From NCBI RefSeq assembly GCF_025211055.1, contig NZ_JAOARO010000057.1, forward strand, positions 186,001-250,000: DNA of 64,000 bases, given 5' to 3'. Below are positions 25,460-34,603 of this stretch, piece after piece. Positions within the stretch are counted from its first letter, which is position 1, and each line of letters begins with the position of its first letter. A program made the position numbers and the translations under genes. Origin of the DNA: Vallitalea sp. (GTDB taxonomy: Bacteria > Bacillota > Clostridia > Lachnospirales > Vallitaleaceae). The notes under the pieces are model-generated. The model worked only from the letters and a program-made list of their open reading frames with translations. It did no database searches and was not told the origin of the DNA.

Positions 25460-26686
25460 TTAAATATCTTCTCTTATTATAGGCATACTCATACATCTTG
25501 GACCGCCTCTGCCCCGAGATAACTCCGAACTATGAATAACATGTGTCTTAACACCGTTCTCATTAAGTATCCTATTCGTTACATAATTCCTTGAATAAAC
25601 TACAACCTCACCAGGAGCTATAGCAAGAGTATTAGAACCGTCATTCCATTGTTCTCTTGGTCCATCTATTTTATCTCCGCCTGCACATCTTATTAAAGTA
25701 ATATCCGTTAATCCAAGATATTTTTTTAATATTTCCTGTAATGTTGCCTTCTCTTCGGTAATCTTTATAGAATCATCTTTCTCTTTAGTTATTGAATAAA
25801 CTGTCAATGGACCTTCTATCTCATGATGAATAGTGAATTTATTATAATCAATCATTGTAAAGACTGTATCCAAATGCATGAATGCTCTCTTCTTGGGTAT
25901 ATTGAATGCAAGTATTGTGTGAAAACTCTGACCTGAATTGAAAATATTTTTTGCAAGTGTCTCTACCGAATGTGCTTCTGACCTTTCAGAAATACCTATA
26001 GCTAAAACATTTTTATTAAGAATTAGTGTGTCACCACCTTCAAGAGATGTTTTTTCATTGCGATTATATAATATTGGAACGTCACTATCCTTGAATCTTG
26101 GATTGTACTCTATTATATATTTCATGAAAAGTGTCTCTCTATTTCTAGTGCTCGTTCTCATCTTATTAATTGTTATGCCATTCCCGATTGTAGCAGCAGG
26201 GTCTCTTGTGAAGTATAGATTAGGCATAGGATCAAGTATAAAAGGATAGGTCTCATCTACTAAGTAAGCTAAAGATTTAGCTATGTTTGGTATTTCATTT
26301 TTTCTTATTCCTGACATCATTTTTCTAATTAACATGCCATCATCTTTATTATCAAAATACTCTAACAGCGCATATTTCATTCTTTCATCATATATTCTAG
26401 CTTCATTTAAAAAGTCTTTTATTAGAGCTTCTCTAACCTTCCTATCCTCTATTGCTTCAACTACCAAATCCTGTAAGTAAAGAACTTCAACCCCTTGTTC
26501 CTTCAATGTCCTAGCGAAATAGTCATGTTCCCTAATAGCTTCTTTTAGATACGGTATTTCATCAAATAAAAGTTTTTCCATAAGATTAGGTGTTAAATTT
26601 TCTATTTCAGCTGAAGGTCTATGAAGAATTACTGAAACAAGCTTACCTATTTCAGATGTTACATGGAGTGGATTATCGTAAGACAT
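25460..26686 (-). CDS. arcA: Arginine deiminase
   Basis: The start is ATG 26686, 7 nt after AGGGGGAA; a TTG directly before it is open but poorly spaced. The 408-residue enzyme shows [14 protein letters not shown] near residue 163 with the catalytic Asp, [11 protein letters not shown] with the catalytic His, EGGD in the middle, and the C-terminal [16 protein letters not shown] with the nucleophilic Cys. It converts arginine to citrulline and ammonia. It is the first gene of the arginine/ornithine operon. No arcC (carbamate kinase) or arcD (antiporter) lies in this window. Confidence 0.96.
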   Translation of the reverse strand: MSYDNPLHVTSEIGKLVSVILHRPSAEIENLTPNLMEKLLFDEIPYLKEAIREHDYFARTLKEQGVEVLYLQDLVVEAIEDRKVREALIKDFLNEARIYDERMKYALLEYFDNKDDGMLIRKMMSGIRKNEIPNIAKSLAYLVDETYPFILDPMPNLYFTRDPAATIGNGITINKMRTSTRNRETLFMKYIIEYNPRFKDSDVPILYNRNEKTSLEGGDTLILNKNVLAIGISERSEAHSVETLAKNIFNSGQSFHTILAFNIPKKRAFMHLDTVFTMIDYNKFTIHHEIEGPLTVYSITKEKDDSIKITEEKATLQEILKKYLGLTDITLIRCAGGDKIDGPREQWNDGSNTLAIAPGEVVVYSRNYVTNRILNENGVKTHVIHSSELSRGRGGPRCMSMPIIREDI

Positions 26687-27084
26687 CAACTTCCCCCTTT
26701 TAAATAAGTATTTAAAACTAATAGTTCTAGCTTAATTAATTTAAAAAAATCATCAGTATATCATCCATGAATAAAACGGTTCATGTGTCAGAAATATGCA
26801 CTTTTACATACATATTATCACATAATTAACCTTCAATAACAACCACATTTTTTAATTAATTTTACCTTTAAAATATTATGAATTTATATTCAATGCTTTT
26901 CGGATAAATATTCAACTAACATCCCCATTATAACTATATCTTTTAAAATAAACCGTTTAAATATAAATAAATTTTTTTAATTAATTTCTTAAGAAAAATT
27001 ATTGTTTAATAGAATTATTATATAAAAAACATATTGATTTCAAGACTTTGCTTTATTAAAGTACTATATAGAGTCTAAGACCAC
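26687..27084. other. Upstream region of the arginine/ornithine operon
   Basis: This roughly 400-bp AT-rich gap contains no supported gene. It holds the likely operon promoter and the inverted repeat at 26766-26785. Inverse copies AAAACGGTT (near 26774) and AACCGTTT (near 26947) also occur. A convincing -35/-10 pair was not found by eye. Confidence 0.45.
26766..26785. promoter_or_regulatory. Inverted repeat CATGAA-N8-TTCATG, possible ArgR-like operator
   Basis: The arms are perfect and lie about 80 nt upstream of arcA. They resemble the half-sites of ARG boxes (TGAAT/ATTCA), but the spacing is 2 nt longer than the usual box, so assignment to ArgR is uncertain. Confidence 0.35.
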
Positions 27085-27597
27085 TTAACTCTTTTCAATT
27101 ATCTTCTCATAACAATAATAAGCCAACTCTCTACCTGTGAAATATACTTCTCCAACTTTTTCATATCCTAATCTTTTATAAAATGAAAGAGCGATAGGAT
27201 TACCACTATAAGTATCTAATCTAACGGATTTATAGTTTTTTTGTCTAACTAAATCTTCAGCAAAAAGCATCAAACTCCTTCCAATACCTTTTCCTTGCCC
27301 CAAAGGGCTTACAGCCAATCTATGTACAACAAGAATACCTGTTGATTCACTCTTCCAATCAACTGTTTTGTATTCCTTGTCCTGTTCTTCATTAATAGTT
27401 ACTATACCAAAATAACTATTATCATCTTTCATGACATAGAGGTTACTATCTTCTATATCTTTTAACATTATCTCTTGATTAGGATAATGTTCATCCCACT
27501 GAAATATATTATTCGCTCTCATATTATTAACACAGTCATTAATTAGTTTCATAATATCAACTATATCATCTATTTTTGCTTTAACTATCTCTACCAT
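27085..27597 (-). CDS. GNAT family N-acetyltransferase
   Basis: The 170-residue protein is a single GNAT domain. LVVHRLAVSPLGQGKGIGRSL (about residues 90-110) is the acetyl-CoA pyrophosphate loop (Q/RxxGxG/A), followed by LDTYSGNPIALSFYKRLGYEKVGEV, the usual motif B. It transfers an acetyl group from acetyl-CoA to an unknown amine. The ribosome-binding site AGGAG is 11 nt from the ATG, which is rather far. It is separated from its neighbours by AT-rich gaps and seems monocistronic. Confidence 0.88.
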   Translation of the reverse strand: MVEIVKAKIDDIVDIMKLINDCVNNMRANNIFQWDEHYPNQEIMLKDIEDSNLYVMKDDNSYFGIVTINEEQDKEYKTVDWKSESTGILVVHRLAVSPLGQGKGIGRSLMLFAEDLVRQKNYKSVRLDTYSGNPIALSFYKRLGYEKVGEVYFTGRELAYYCYEKIIEKS

Positions 27598-27832
27598 AAT
27601 AATTCATTCTCCTATTTTAATTATTTTATATCTATCTCATGTATAACTGCCTATATAGCAATACCTTTCTTGTTATCTAATAATATCATTGAAAATTATA
27701 CCACAATATCAGACAGATTATAACATTATTATCATAGAAAAACATAATTTACCATATAAGTTGATTAGTGACTTAGTATAAATAAGAAATAAATACAAAA
27801 ACTATATCTACATTTTGAAATAAGGTGATTAT

Positions 27833-28615
27833 ATGAAAAAAGGTTTTGTATTAATAACTGGTGGTAATAAAGGTATAGGATTAGAACTGGCTAAAATATT
27901 TGCAAAGAATAATTACCCTTTAATATTAGTTGGTACTGATATCCTTGCACTATATGAAGCTAGGAATACTATAAAAAAGACTTATAAAGTTCCAGTTTGT
28001 CTAATTCAGAGGGATCTAACTAAAAGAAATGCTGTTGATGAACTGTATAAAACAATAACTGACAGGGAAATCCAAGTAGATATATTAGTTAATAATGCCG
28101 GCTTTGGAACATATGGTCCATTCATCGAGACAAATCTTAAAAAAGAATTGGATCTTATAGAACTTAATATAAGAACAGTTACTCATATGACTAAACTATT
28201 TTCAATAGATATGGCTAAGAGAAGGCATGGAAGAATATTGAACATTTCCTCAACAAGTGCCTTTCAAGGTGGACCTTATATGGCTGTATACTTCGCTTCT
28301 AAGGCTTATATATTACATTTCACCGAAGCTATTCATAATGAATTTAAGCCATATGGGTTAAGAGTTACCGCTCTATGTCCTGGTCCTACTGATACTAATT
28401 TTACTGATTGTGCAAAAGGTTCAGGCAAAGCACGTATATTCCAATCCATGCTTTCTTCTAAAAGAGTTGCAACTGCTGGTTATAATGCTCTAATGAAAAA
28501 TAAATTATTCAAAGTAGTAGGCATCAAGAATAATTTTTTAAGACAGCTTAATAGGATTTTACCAAGAGAGGCAGCAATTAATATTGCTCAATATTGTTTA
28601 TTAAAAGAAAAATAA
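27833..28615 (+). CDS. Short-chain dehydrogenase/reductase
   Basis: The 260-residue protein is a classical SDR: TGGNKGIG near residues 9-16 binds NAD(P), NNAGFG near 88 is the structural motif, NISSTSAF carries the catalytic Ser near 142, and YFASK near 155 carries Tyr and Lys. PGPTDTNF follows. The subgroup resembles the DltE/YqjQ-type reductases of Firmicutes. The substrate cannot be told. AAGGTGA precedes the ATG. It ends just before a strong hairpin and has no operon partner. Confidence 0.9.
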   Translation: MKKGFVLITGGNKGIGLELAKIFAKNNYPLILVGTDILALYEARNTIKKTYKVPVCLIQRDLTKRNAVDELYKTITDREIQVDILVNNAGFGTYGPFIETNLKKELDLIELNIRTVTHMTKLFSIDMAKRRHGRILNISSTSAFQGGPYMAVYFASKAYILHFTEAIHNEFKPYGLRVTALCPGPTDTNFTDCAKGSGKARIFQSMLSSKRVATAGYNALMKNKLFKVVGIKNNFLRQLNRILPREAAINIAQYCLLKEK

Positions 28616-28645
28616 TAGTTACATTATATAGGGTTGGGAACATTA

Positions 28646-28702
28646 GAAGGGGCTGTTTCATGATACATTATTTATATTGAATGTATTATGAGACGCCCCT
28701 TC
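28646..28702. terminator. Long hairpin after the SDR gene
   Basis: GAAGGGGC and GCCCCTTC start an inverted repeat of about 23 bp with a few mismatches (inner arms ATACATT/AATGTAT) around an AT-rich loop. It ends the SDR transcript and lies within the decayed end of the permease remnant on the other strand. The arms also resemble a transposon-end palindrome. Confidence 0.65.
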
Positions 28703-28734
28703 ATTATTGTATAATCTAATTATTATAATGTTTT

Positions 28735-29000
28735 TTACATCTTGCCTAGCTCCAAATAGTGCTTTACCTGCTGTTGGAGATACAATGAATATCATGTGGA
28801 ACAACACAACTCCAGTAATTGCATGATTAATCTTAGCATTGGTTACTGAAGCACCACCTATCAATATTACTGCTATTGAGAACATAGCCACCTGCATATG
28901 ACTTCCGTATGTATTCATTGTACCTATAGCTAATGTCCTATATAAAATCCAGTAATAAGTTGTCTAAAGTCAGCTAAAAAAATAAAGTTGTTAATTTACT
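28735..29000 (-). pseudogene. Frameshifted fragment of a membrane permease (ABC-transporter-permease-like)
   Basis: An 86-residue frame at 28658-28918 looks like a gene but continues upstream without a start: codons before its ATG read ILYRTLAIG in phase. In a neighbouring phase just upstream the DNA encodes LADFRQLITGFYI. Together with GGASVTNAK and FHMIFIVSPTAGKALFGA these read as one interior part of a multi-helix permease, broken by a frameshift near 28945 and cut at both ends. The C-terminal 25 residues of the frame are read from the adjacent hairpin region. I believe the parent is a sugar- or nucleoside-type ABC permease, but that is from memory of similar sequences. Confidence 0.5.
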
Positions 29001-29100
29001 CGTGTATCTTATTATTAATATAATATATTTTACTGGACAAGTATTATGTATGTTTTCAACAAAAATAATGAGGTATATAATAATTATCTATATACATAAT

Positions 29101-29137
29101 AAAAAACTCCTTAATCAATAATTTTAATTAAAGAGTT
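29101..29137 (-). terminator. Terminator of the RiPP operon
   Basis: On the minus strand AACTCTTTAAT and ATTAAGGAGTT form an 11-bp stem with one G-U pair, followed by TTTTT. It stands 20 nt after the last gene of the 29.1-42.7 kb operon. Confidence 0.8.
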
Positions 29138-29155
29138 CTCTTGTTATAATTTATA

Positions 29156-29560
29156 TTATTTTAGTTTTCCATAAACACTATAATTTCCTTTTTCAGCCAT
29201 ATCATCTGGAGAATTGCTATTGTTGATAATAATATTACAATACCATAAACCTTCTGGTATCTTCACATCTATAGAATCTTCGTAATTGCTTCCGCTTTTT
29301 GTATATAGGATTTCATTTCCCTTATCAATAATCTGTATTGTAATATTCCCTTGTTCTACAGATGCACTACATTCAAATTTCAATATAGAATCTTTTTTGA
29401 CATCAAAAGGTATAAATATACTGTCTGAGTACTTTCCAAAATCTACAGCTTCCTCAAACGCTGCTTTGGACGTATGCTGTCTATTCATTAAATTGAATAC
29501 AAGAATAAATGATATACTTATCACAGTTAAGACCAATAATAGTTTTGTATCTCTTTTCAT
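29156..29560 (-). CDS. Membrane-anchored small extracellular protein, last gene of RiPP operon
   Basis: This 134-residue protein has one N-terminal membrane segment (LLLVLTVISISFILVFNLM, residues 7-25) and an outside beta-rich domain (ILKFECSASVEQGNITIQII, then IPEGLWYCNIIIN). No family is recognised. GGGGG precedes the ATG. It follows the FtsX-type permease by 42 nt, so it may be an accessory or sensor of that transporter, or a self-protection protein. Both roles are inferences. Confidence 0.6.
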   Translation of the reverse strand: MKRDTKLLLVLTVISISFILVFNLMNRQHTSKAAFEEAVDFGKYSDSIFIPFDVKKDSILKFECSASVEQGNITIQIIDKGNEILYTKSGSNYEDSIDVKIPEGLWYCNIIINNSNSPDDMAEKGNYSVYGKLK

Positions 29561-29602
29561 AGGCTTTCCCCCTATAACAATTTACAATCAGATATTATTT
29601 AA

Positions 29603-30766
29603 TTACTTCACCATAGCTTCCATAGGATATATTCTATATGTCTTAAGTTTAATCAGTACATATTTGATGATTATAATAAACAAGCAAAGCCCTGCCATAT
29701 ATATGATGACTCCAGTATCCATAGAATATATGTTCATCTCATATCCCAAAAAACTAGTTGCACTACTATTCATTGCATTCAAGATCAAGGACACTAATAA
29801 AATGGAAATGACAAATACTCCTCCTACGACTATAGATAATCCTCCTACAAAGATTTTATTGATATATCTATTGGATAGTCCTAGAGCTTTTAACAAACCT
29901 ATCTTTTTGGATAAGCCTTTCATCAGATACGATATCAATAAGAAAACTATGATAAAGTTGCTGATAAGCATCATAACAATATTTATTATTATGTTCCTAT
30001 GCTTATTATTATTAGATTTAAAATTGGAAGATGTACTTCCCACATTATATTCTCCTATCATGTTAGTAAATTCAGAGATAGTATCTTTGTAGGTATTAAT
30101 GCTATTATTATTCTTGAAATACACTAGAACTTCATTTTCTATAACTTTTGTATTATTCAATTCTTCATATGTATCTATAGAAAGTATCATTGAAGATTTG
30201 AATTGCTCTACATTGTCATCCAATATACCTACTACTTTATATTGATTAGGTTCTACATCAGCTATATCTTTCTCTAATGTGACACTTAGATTCACCAAAT
30301 CACCTATACCTAGATTATATTCCTTAGCTGAATATGGACCAATGACCACTTCTTTCTCACCACTCCTTGGCAGTCTTCCTTTAGAAACACTGTTCTTTAA
30401 TTCTTGTTGAAAGAATTTGTCTTCAACACCAGTAACTACATAATATATACTCTGAAAAGTAAGACGATCATCTATATAGTAAAGATTTCTTGTAATGGTT
30501 TTATATACGCTCATATCTTTTCCATATAGTTCTTTCAATGCATCTGATAATCCATCCACATCATGATATAACCAATAATGGAAGACTCCATCCTGGCTTG
30601 ATTTACCTTTAAGGTTGATATCAGGTGTTAAGACAGATTTAGTCTGCTGTTTAATTATTTGATATTGTACTCCTCCATAGGTTAGAAGCAGAACAAGAAA
30701 AACAAAAAATATTATTAGAAATCTTTTCTTCTCAAAATAAATATCCATGAAAATCTTTTTGCTCAT
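29603..30766 (-). CDS. FtsX/MacB-type ABC transporter permease
   Basis: The 387-residue protein has the MacB plan: one N-terminal helix (residues about 14-34), a large extracellular domain (about 40-255), then three helices with the FtsX core GLSKKIGLLKALGLSNRYINKIFV between the first two. It works with the ATPase encoded just upstream (13-nt gap). Such mechanotransmission transporters export or expel peptides and lipids and often give immunity in peptide clusters. GGAGGG precedes the ATG. Confidence 0.87.
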   Translation of the reverse strand: MSKKIFMDIYFEKKRFLIIFFVFLVLLLTYGGVQYQIIKQQTKSVLTPDINLKGKSSQDGVFHYWLYHDVDGLSDALKELYGKDMSVYKTITRNLYYIDDRLTFQSIYYVVTGVEDKFFQQELKNSVSKGRLPRSGEKEVVIGPYSAKEYNLGIGDLVNLSVTLEKDIADVEPNQYKVVGILDDNVEQFKSSMILSIDTYEELNNTKVIENEVLVYFKNNNSINTYKDTISEFTNMIGEYNVGSTSSNFKSNNNKHRNIIINIVMMLISNFIIVFLLISYLMKGLSKKIGLLKALGLSNRYINKIFVGGLSIVVGGVFVISILLVSLILNAMNSSATSFLGYEMNIYSMDTGVIIYMAGLCLFIIIIKYVLIKLKTYRIYPMEAMVK

Positions 30767-30779
30767 ATTATTTCCCTCC

Positions 30780-31427
30780 CTACAGATTGATTACATAATC
30801 AGCACAATCATCAAAATAATCATCATGACTTGCCACTATTACAATTTTATTTTTGTTATGACAGTAACCATCAATGAATTCTACAATATTAACTGCATTA
30901 TCTTTATCAAGATTAGATACAGGTTCATCACATATCAGAATAGATGGATCTTTTAGTATAGCACGTGCAATACCTACTCTTTGTTGTTCTCCTCCTGACA
31001 GTTCATATGGATAATGGTTAATTCTATCTTCTAATCCAAGTAATTTAATTATGTCTTTTGCTTTATTATAGATTTCTTCTTTATGAATTTTGTTTTTCAA
31101 CACGTCTACAATAATTACATTGTCCATTACTGTGAGATTATCAAAAAGATTGTAATCCTGAAATACTATACCTATCTCTTTTCTACGAAGATTACATTTC
31201 TCTTCTTGTTTCAGGTTACTGACTATAATATCATTAAAAATAATTTTACCACCATCTTCTTTTTGTAAAAACGCCAGCAATGTGAGTAAAGTGGTTTTAC
31301 CCTTTCCCGATTCTCCTTTAATCAAATATAGTTTTCCTGGCTGGAATTCATAATTAAAATCATTAATAACATTAATCCGTCTCTTATTCTTAACAAACTG
31401 TTTAGATAAATGTTCTAATTTTATCAT
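30780..31427 (-). CDS. ABC transporter ATP-binding protein, LolD/MacB type
   Basis: The 215-residue protein has Walker A GESGKGKTT (about 38-46), Q-loop VFQDYN, the signature LSGGEQQRVGIARA, Walker B ILICDEP and the H-loop VASHD. It is the size of LolD/MacB-type subunits and pairs with the FtsX-type permease downstream. AAAGGAG lies before the ATG. The gene follows the methyltransferase by 13 nt in the RiPP operon. Confidence 0.92.
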   Translation of the reverse strand: MIKLEHLSKQFVKNKRRINVINDFNYEFQPGKLYLIKGESGKGKTTLLTLLAFLQKEDGGKIIFNDIIVSNLKQEEKCNLRRKEIGIVFQDYNLFDNLTVMDNVIIVDVLKNKIHKEEIYNKAKDIIKLLGLEDRINHYPYELSGGEQQRVGIARAILKDPSILICDEPVSNLDKDNAVNIVEFIDGYCHNKNKIVIVASHDDYFDDCADYVINL

Positions 31428-31440
31428 ACTAATAGCTCCT

Positions 31441-32220
31441 TTACTTTTTTAAGACAACAAATTTCATTTTACCTGTCTCATAATTAACAGCATTCAAAGC
31501 ATATGTTTTTTCATGTTTATAGGCTGTTTGATCAATAATATTACTAATCATTTCATTATTTAATAGATATTTGGATGTTGAAGTAATGTATCTCTTAGTT
31601 TTATCATCTATATTGGTTTCACTGTAAATATTAACTATTGATCTATCCTCTAATATTTTTTCGCTGATTATTGCATAACCTTTTTTATCTTTGTCAAATA
31701 AGAATGTTGGTCTTTTTTCGCCCAATTCAATTTCTTTTGGACAATCCAAGTAATTGAATACGAATACTCCTCCATCTCTCAGGTTGTTGTAGACATTATT
31801 GAATAATTTTATTCTTGTATCATCATCTTCCAATAAACATATAGTAATCCTTGCTAGAATAATAATATCATATTTGGATGATGAAACATGTCTAAGCATG
31901 TCATCACATACAAGAGTAGGCTTTACATCCAACTTAGAACATTTCTCTTCTAATATCTCCAGCATATCTTGAGATATATCCAACCCCACAGCATCATATC
32001 CTCTTTTCAATAGTTCCACTAGAATTCTACCACTGCCACATGCAAACTCCATAATATGATTACCATATTCCCTTGCTAACTTCTCATATAAGGGTACATC
32101 AAATATATCATTTACATTAGTATCATAGAACTTGGCAAAATGTCCAGAATATATTTCCTCTTCATGTACATCAGGTAAACCCATCTCTTTTATTTCTTTA
32201 CAGAATCCAAAGTATTCCAA
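31441..32220 (-). CDS. Class I SAM-dependent methyltransferase
   Basis: The 259-residue protein starts at TTG 32220 with AGAGGTG 7 nt upstream. MEFACGSGRILVELLKRGYD (about 56-75) is the SAM-binding motif I, and DAVGLDIS gives the acidic residue at the end of the second strand. VCDDMLR and ARITICLLE follow in the expected order. It is a small-molecule or peptide methyltransferase without a visible substrate-binding domain. In this operon it may methylate the peptide product, but this is not provable here. Confidence 0.85.
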   Translation of the reverse strand: MEYFGFCKEIKEMGLPDVHEEEIYSGHFAKFYDTNVNDIFDVPLYEKLAREYGNHIMEFACGSGRILVELLKRGYDAVGLDISQDMLEILEEKCSKLDVKPTLVCDDMLRHVSSSKYDIIILARITICLLEDDDTRIKLFNNVYNNLRDGGVFVFNYLDCPKEIELGEKRPTFLFDKDKKGYAIISEKILEDRSIVNIYSETNIDDKTKRYITSTSKYLLNNEMISNIIDQTAYKHEKTYALNAVNYETGKMKFVVLKK

Positions 32221-32226
32221 TTGTAT

Positions 32227-34587
32227 TCACCTCTCATTCAGCATATTATTTTTTTCTAATTTCAGTAGTATATCTATATAACGCTCATTACTAAACGAAA
32301 TATCCTCCTTTAATCCCATTAAGTACTTAGCTGTATCATGTTCATCTTTTTTACAATATATCATGGTATTACTCTCTAAATTGTAGATAATGGATATATA
32401 GTCATATTCAAACATCACTACCTCATCCTTGAAGTAATATGAATCTTCGGAGTTACAATCTTTGCATATAGTGAATCTTATCTTATCCTCACCTTCAATA
32501 TTAAATAGATTAAAGGTGTAATAGTGATACAATATGTTTTTCATTCTAAGATAGTGCCAAAGCTTAGGATTACATCTAACATGTTTACAAAACATTTTAC
32601 GATTCATGAAATGTGGTAAAAATGTACATTTAGAACATTTACTATAAAATTTACAGTTACTACACTCAGCACTACTGTTTTGTTCCATTTGTTTTGATAA
32701 GTTATCTACCAATTGCTTGGTGGTATCAGTAGTTGAGCCTACATGTCCATGATTAATACATAGATTAACCTTTTCATCTGACAAAGTTACTCTACTAAAC
32801 TGACTTAAGGTACAAATTCCACTGAACATACATGCATTATTAATAATCCCATTCTTAATATCATTAATTGTGAAGTAACCTTTATTAATGACTTCTACAG
32901 CTTTGTTTTCTAGTTCTATCAGATCTTGTAGGCTATTTAAACTTCTTGTTGTGATACTAAGCTTTTTACTATCGTATAAGTTATCTATCTGTATATTAGT
33001 AATATTGCCTTTGGTTCTAGTACTGATTATTGATGGTACATACTTATCTGATTTATAGGCTGCTTCTAGAGTATGGCCATACTCCTTGATACAGTATTTG
33101 ATATTTTTTCTATCATCACAGAAAAGATAATTCTTACTTAATGAAAGCTTATTGTTATTGCGAATAATCCTTCCATTGATATTAATATTATTATCAATAA
33201 AATCCAAATAGTCATTGGCATCATCTTTTACAAAAACATTATCAAACTTGCTATATCTGTTACTAAAAGGTATTCCTGAATAATAATATAGGATATCTTT
33301 GACTGTTTTGCTTTTTCTAGTTGACTGCTCAATATAAATATCATTAAGTATATTCTTCTGTTTCAGCAGATTATAAATTTTACCCATATCATAATTATGA
33401 TAATAAGTTCTATAAGGTAATACTGTGGGTGACATATCCTTGTGGGTATCATATAATCTACTATTTTCAAAGATCCTGCTGCCAGGAAAACTTGTCATGA
33501 AACATACGCTTATATTGTCCATCTTTTTATCTTTCACATAATCTATAGTCCTAAATGCATCTTCTAACTTTTCAAAAGGCAATCCAAAGTTAATACTTAT
33601 ATATGGATTAATTCCTACCTCCTCACATTTTTTATAAGATTTTCTTACCTTTTCAATGAATTGGGATGAATTCTCACTACCTACAGCCTTACCAAGCTTA
33701 GTCATAACCTTGTTGGATGCTGTTTCAAGACCAATCACAATATTTTTGAAATTTGCTTCACTCATTATATCAATTAATCCATCAGATAATAAATCTGCTC
33801 TTGTACAACACCAATATGTATATTTTATTTTGTTTTTGATTATCTCTTTGCATAATTCTTTGGTTCTATTATTGCTTATGGAAAAGCAATCATCATAAAA
33901 GTTAATCTTTAGACTGCTATAGGCAAAGTATTTTTTGATATATTTCAATTCATCAATGATGCCTTCAATGCTATGGGTTAAATACCTATTCTTCGTATAA
34001 GAACAAAAAGCACAATTACCGTAACATCCTTTTGATGTAATCAATCCTACGTTCTCCACTTCTTCTATTGGAACAGAACCACTGCTATAGGGAAAACCAA
34101 TATCATCTAGGGTATAATCATAATATCTAATACCCTTTTCAACAATATCAGTTCCTTTTCTGTAAATAATGTTGTCTATATGATCTAATTTATAACTGTT
34201 GATAAGATTATAAATGGTCATTGGTTCTTCTTGTAAGACGCATATATCAATCATGACTTCATCAAGAAGGTTGTGACCTATATATTTACTTACTGGTCCA
34301 AAAGCAATTATTTTATTATCTTTTCTAAATGCTTTTAATTCATTGATGATGACTTTTGAAATATAATAATTGTATTCATTAATATAAAAAACGTATGTAT
34401 CTGTTTTATAATTGAACAAGTCATTGATTACCTCATGGTAATTATTAATATCTTTATTTATATATTGAATAACTTCAACCTCATTCTTCCTTAAATAAGA
34501 AGTAACATATGCAGAATCAAGCTGATATTCTGCTCCTGTAATATATCCATTGACTACATTTATATAGATTAATACTGCATCCAACAT
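32227..34587 (-). CDS. Large radical SAM protein with B12-domain-like N-terminus and Cys-rich C-terminus
   Basis: The 786-residue protein has a Rossmann-like N-terminal domain (about 1-130) resembling a B12-binding domain but without a DxHxxG motif. The radical SAM cluster CysxxxCysxxCys is at 188, 192 and 195 (GCYGNCAFCSY), with a barrel to about 430. The long C-terminal part, about residues 600-700, is Cys-rich (CSNCKFYSKCSKC, later CKHVRCNP) and probably binds further Fe-S clusters, like SPASM or twitch domains. No usual family name fits. It follows the aminotransferase by 16 nt. The ribosome-binding site is weak. Confidence 0.82.
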   Translation of the reverse strand: MLDAVLIYINVVNGYITGAEYQLDSAYVTSYLRKNEVEVIQYINKDINNYHEVINDLFNYKTDTYVFYINEYNYYISKVIINELKAFRKDNKIIAFGPVSKYIGHNLLDEVMIDICVLQEEPMTIYNLINSYKLDHIDNIIYRKGTDIVEKGIRYYDYTLDDIGFPYSSGSVPIEEVENVGLITSKGCYGNCAFCSYTKNRYLTHSIEGIIDELKYIKKYFAYSSLKINFYDDCFSISNNRTKELCKEIIKNKIKYTYWCCTRADLLSDGLIDIMSEANFKNIVIGLETASNKVMTKLGKAVGSENSSQFIEKVRKSYKKCEEVGINPYISINFGLPFEKLEDAFRTIDYVKDKKMDNISVCFMTSFPGSRIFENSRLYDTHKDMSPTVLPYRTYYHNYDMGKIYNLLKQKNILNDIYIEQSTRKSKTVKDILYYYSGIPFSNRYSKFDNVFVKDDANDYLDFIDNNININGRIIRNNNKLSLSKNYLFCDDRKNIKYCIKEYGHTLEAAYKSDKYVPSIISTRTKGNITNIQIDNLYDSKKLSITTRSLNSLQDLIELENKAVEVINKGYFTINDIKNGIINNACMFSGICTLSQFSRVTLSDEKVNLCINHGHVGSTTDTTKQLVDNLSKQMEQNSSAECSNCKFYSKCSKCTFLPHFMNRKMFCKHVRCNPKLWHYLRMKNILYHYYTFNLFNIEGEDKIRFTICKDCNSEDSYYFKDEVVMFEYDYISIIYNLESNTMIYCKKDEHDTAKYLMGLKEDISFSNERYIDILLKLEKNNMLNER

Positions 34588-34603
34588 CTTTGCAAAACCC
34601 CAA

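Noticed and set aside
28658..28918. 86-codon minus-strand frame as a separate gene
   Set aside because: It is the in-phase middle of a decayed permease with coding signal upstream of its ATG and no ribosome-binding site; its end is read from a hairpin.
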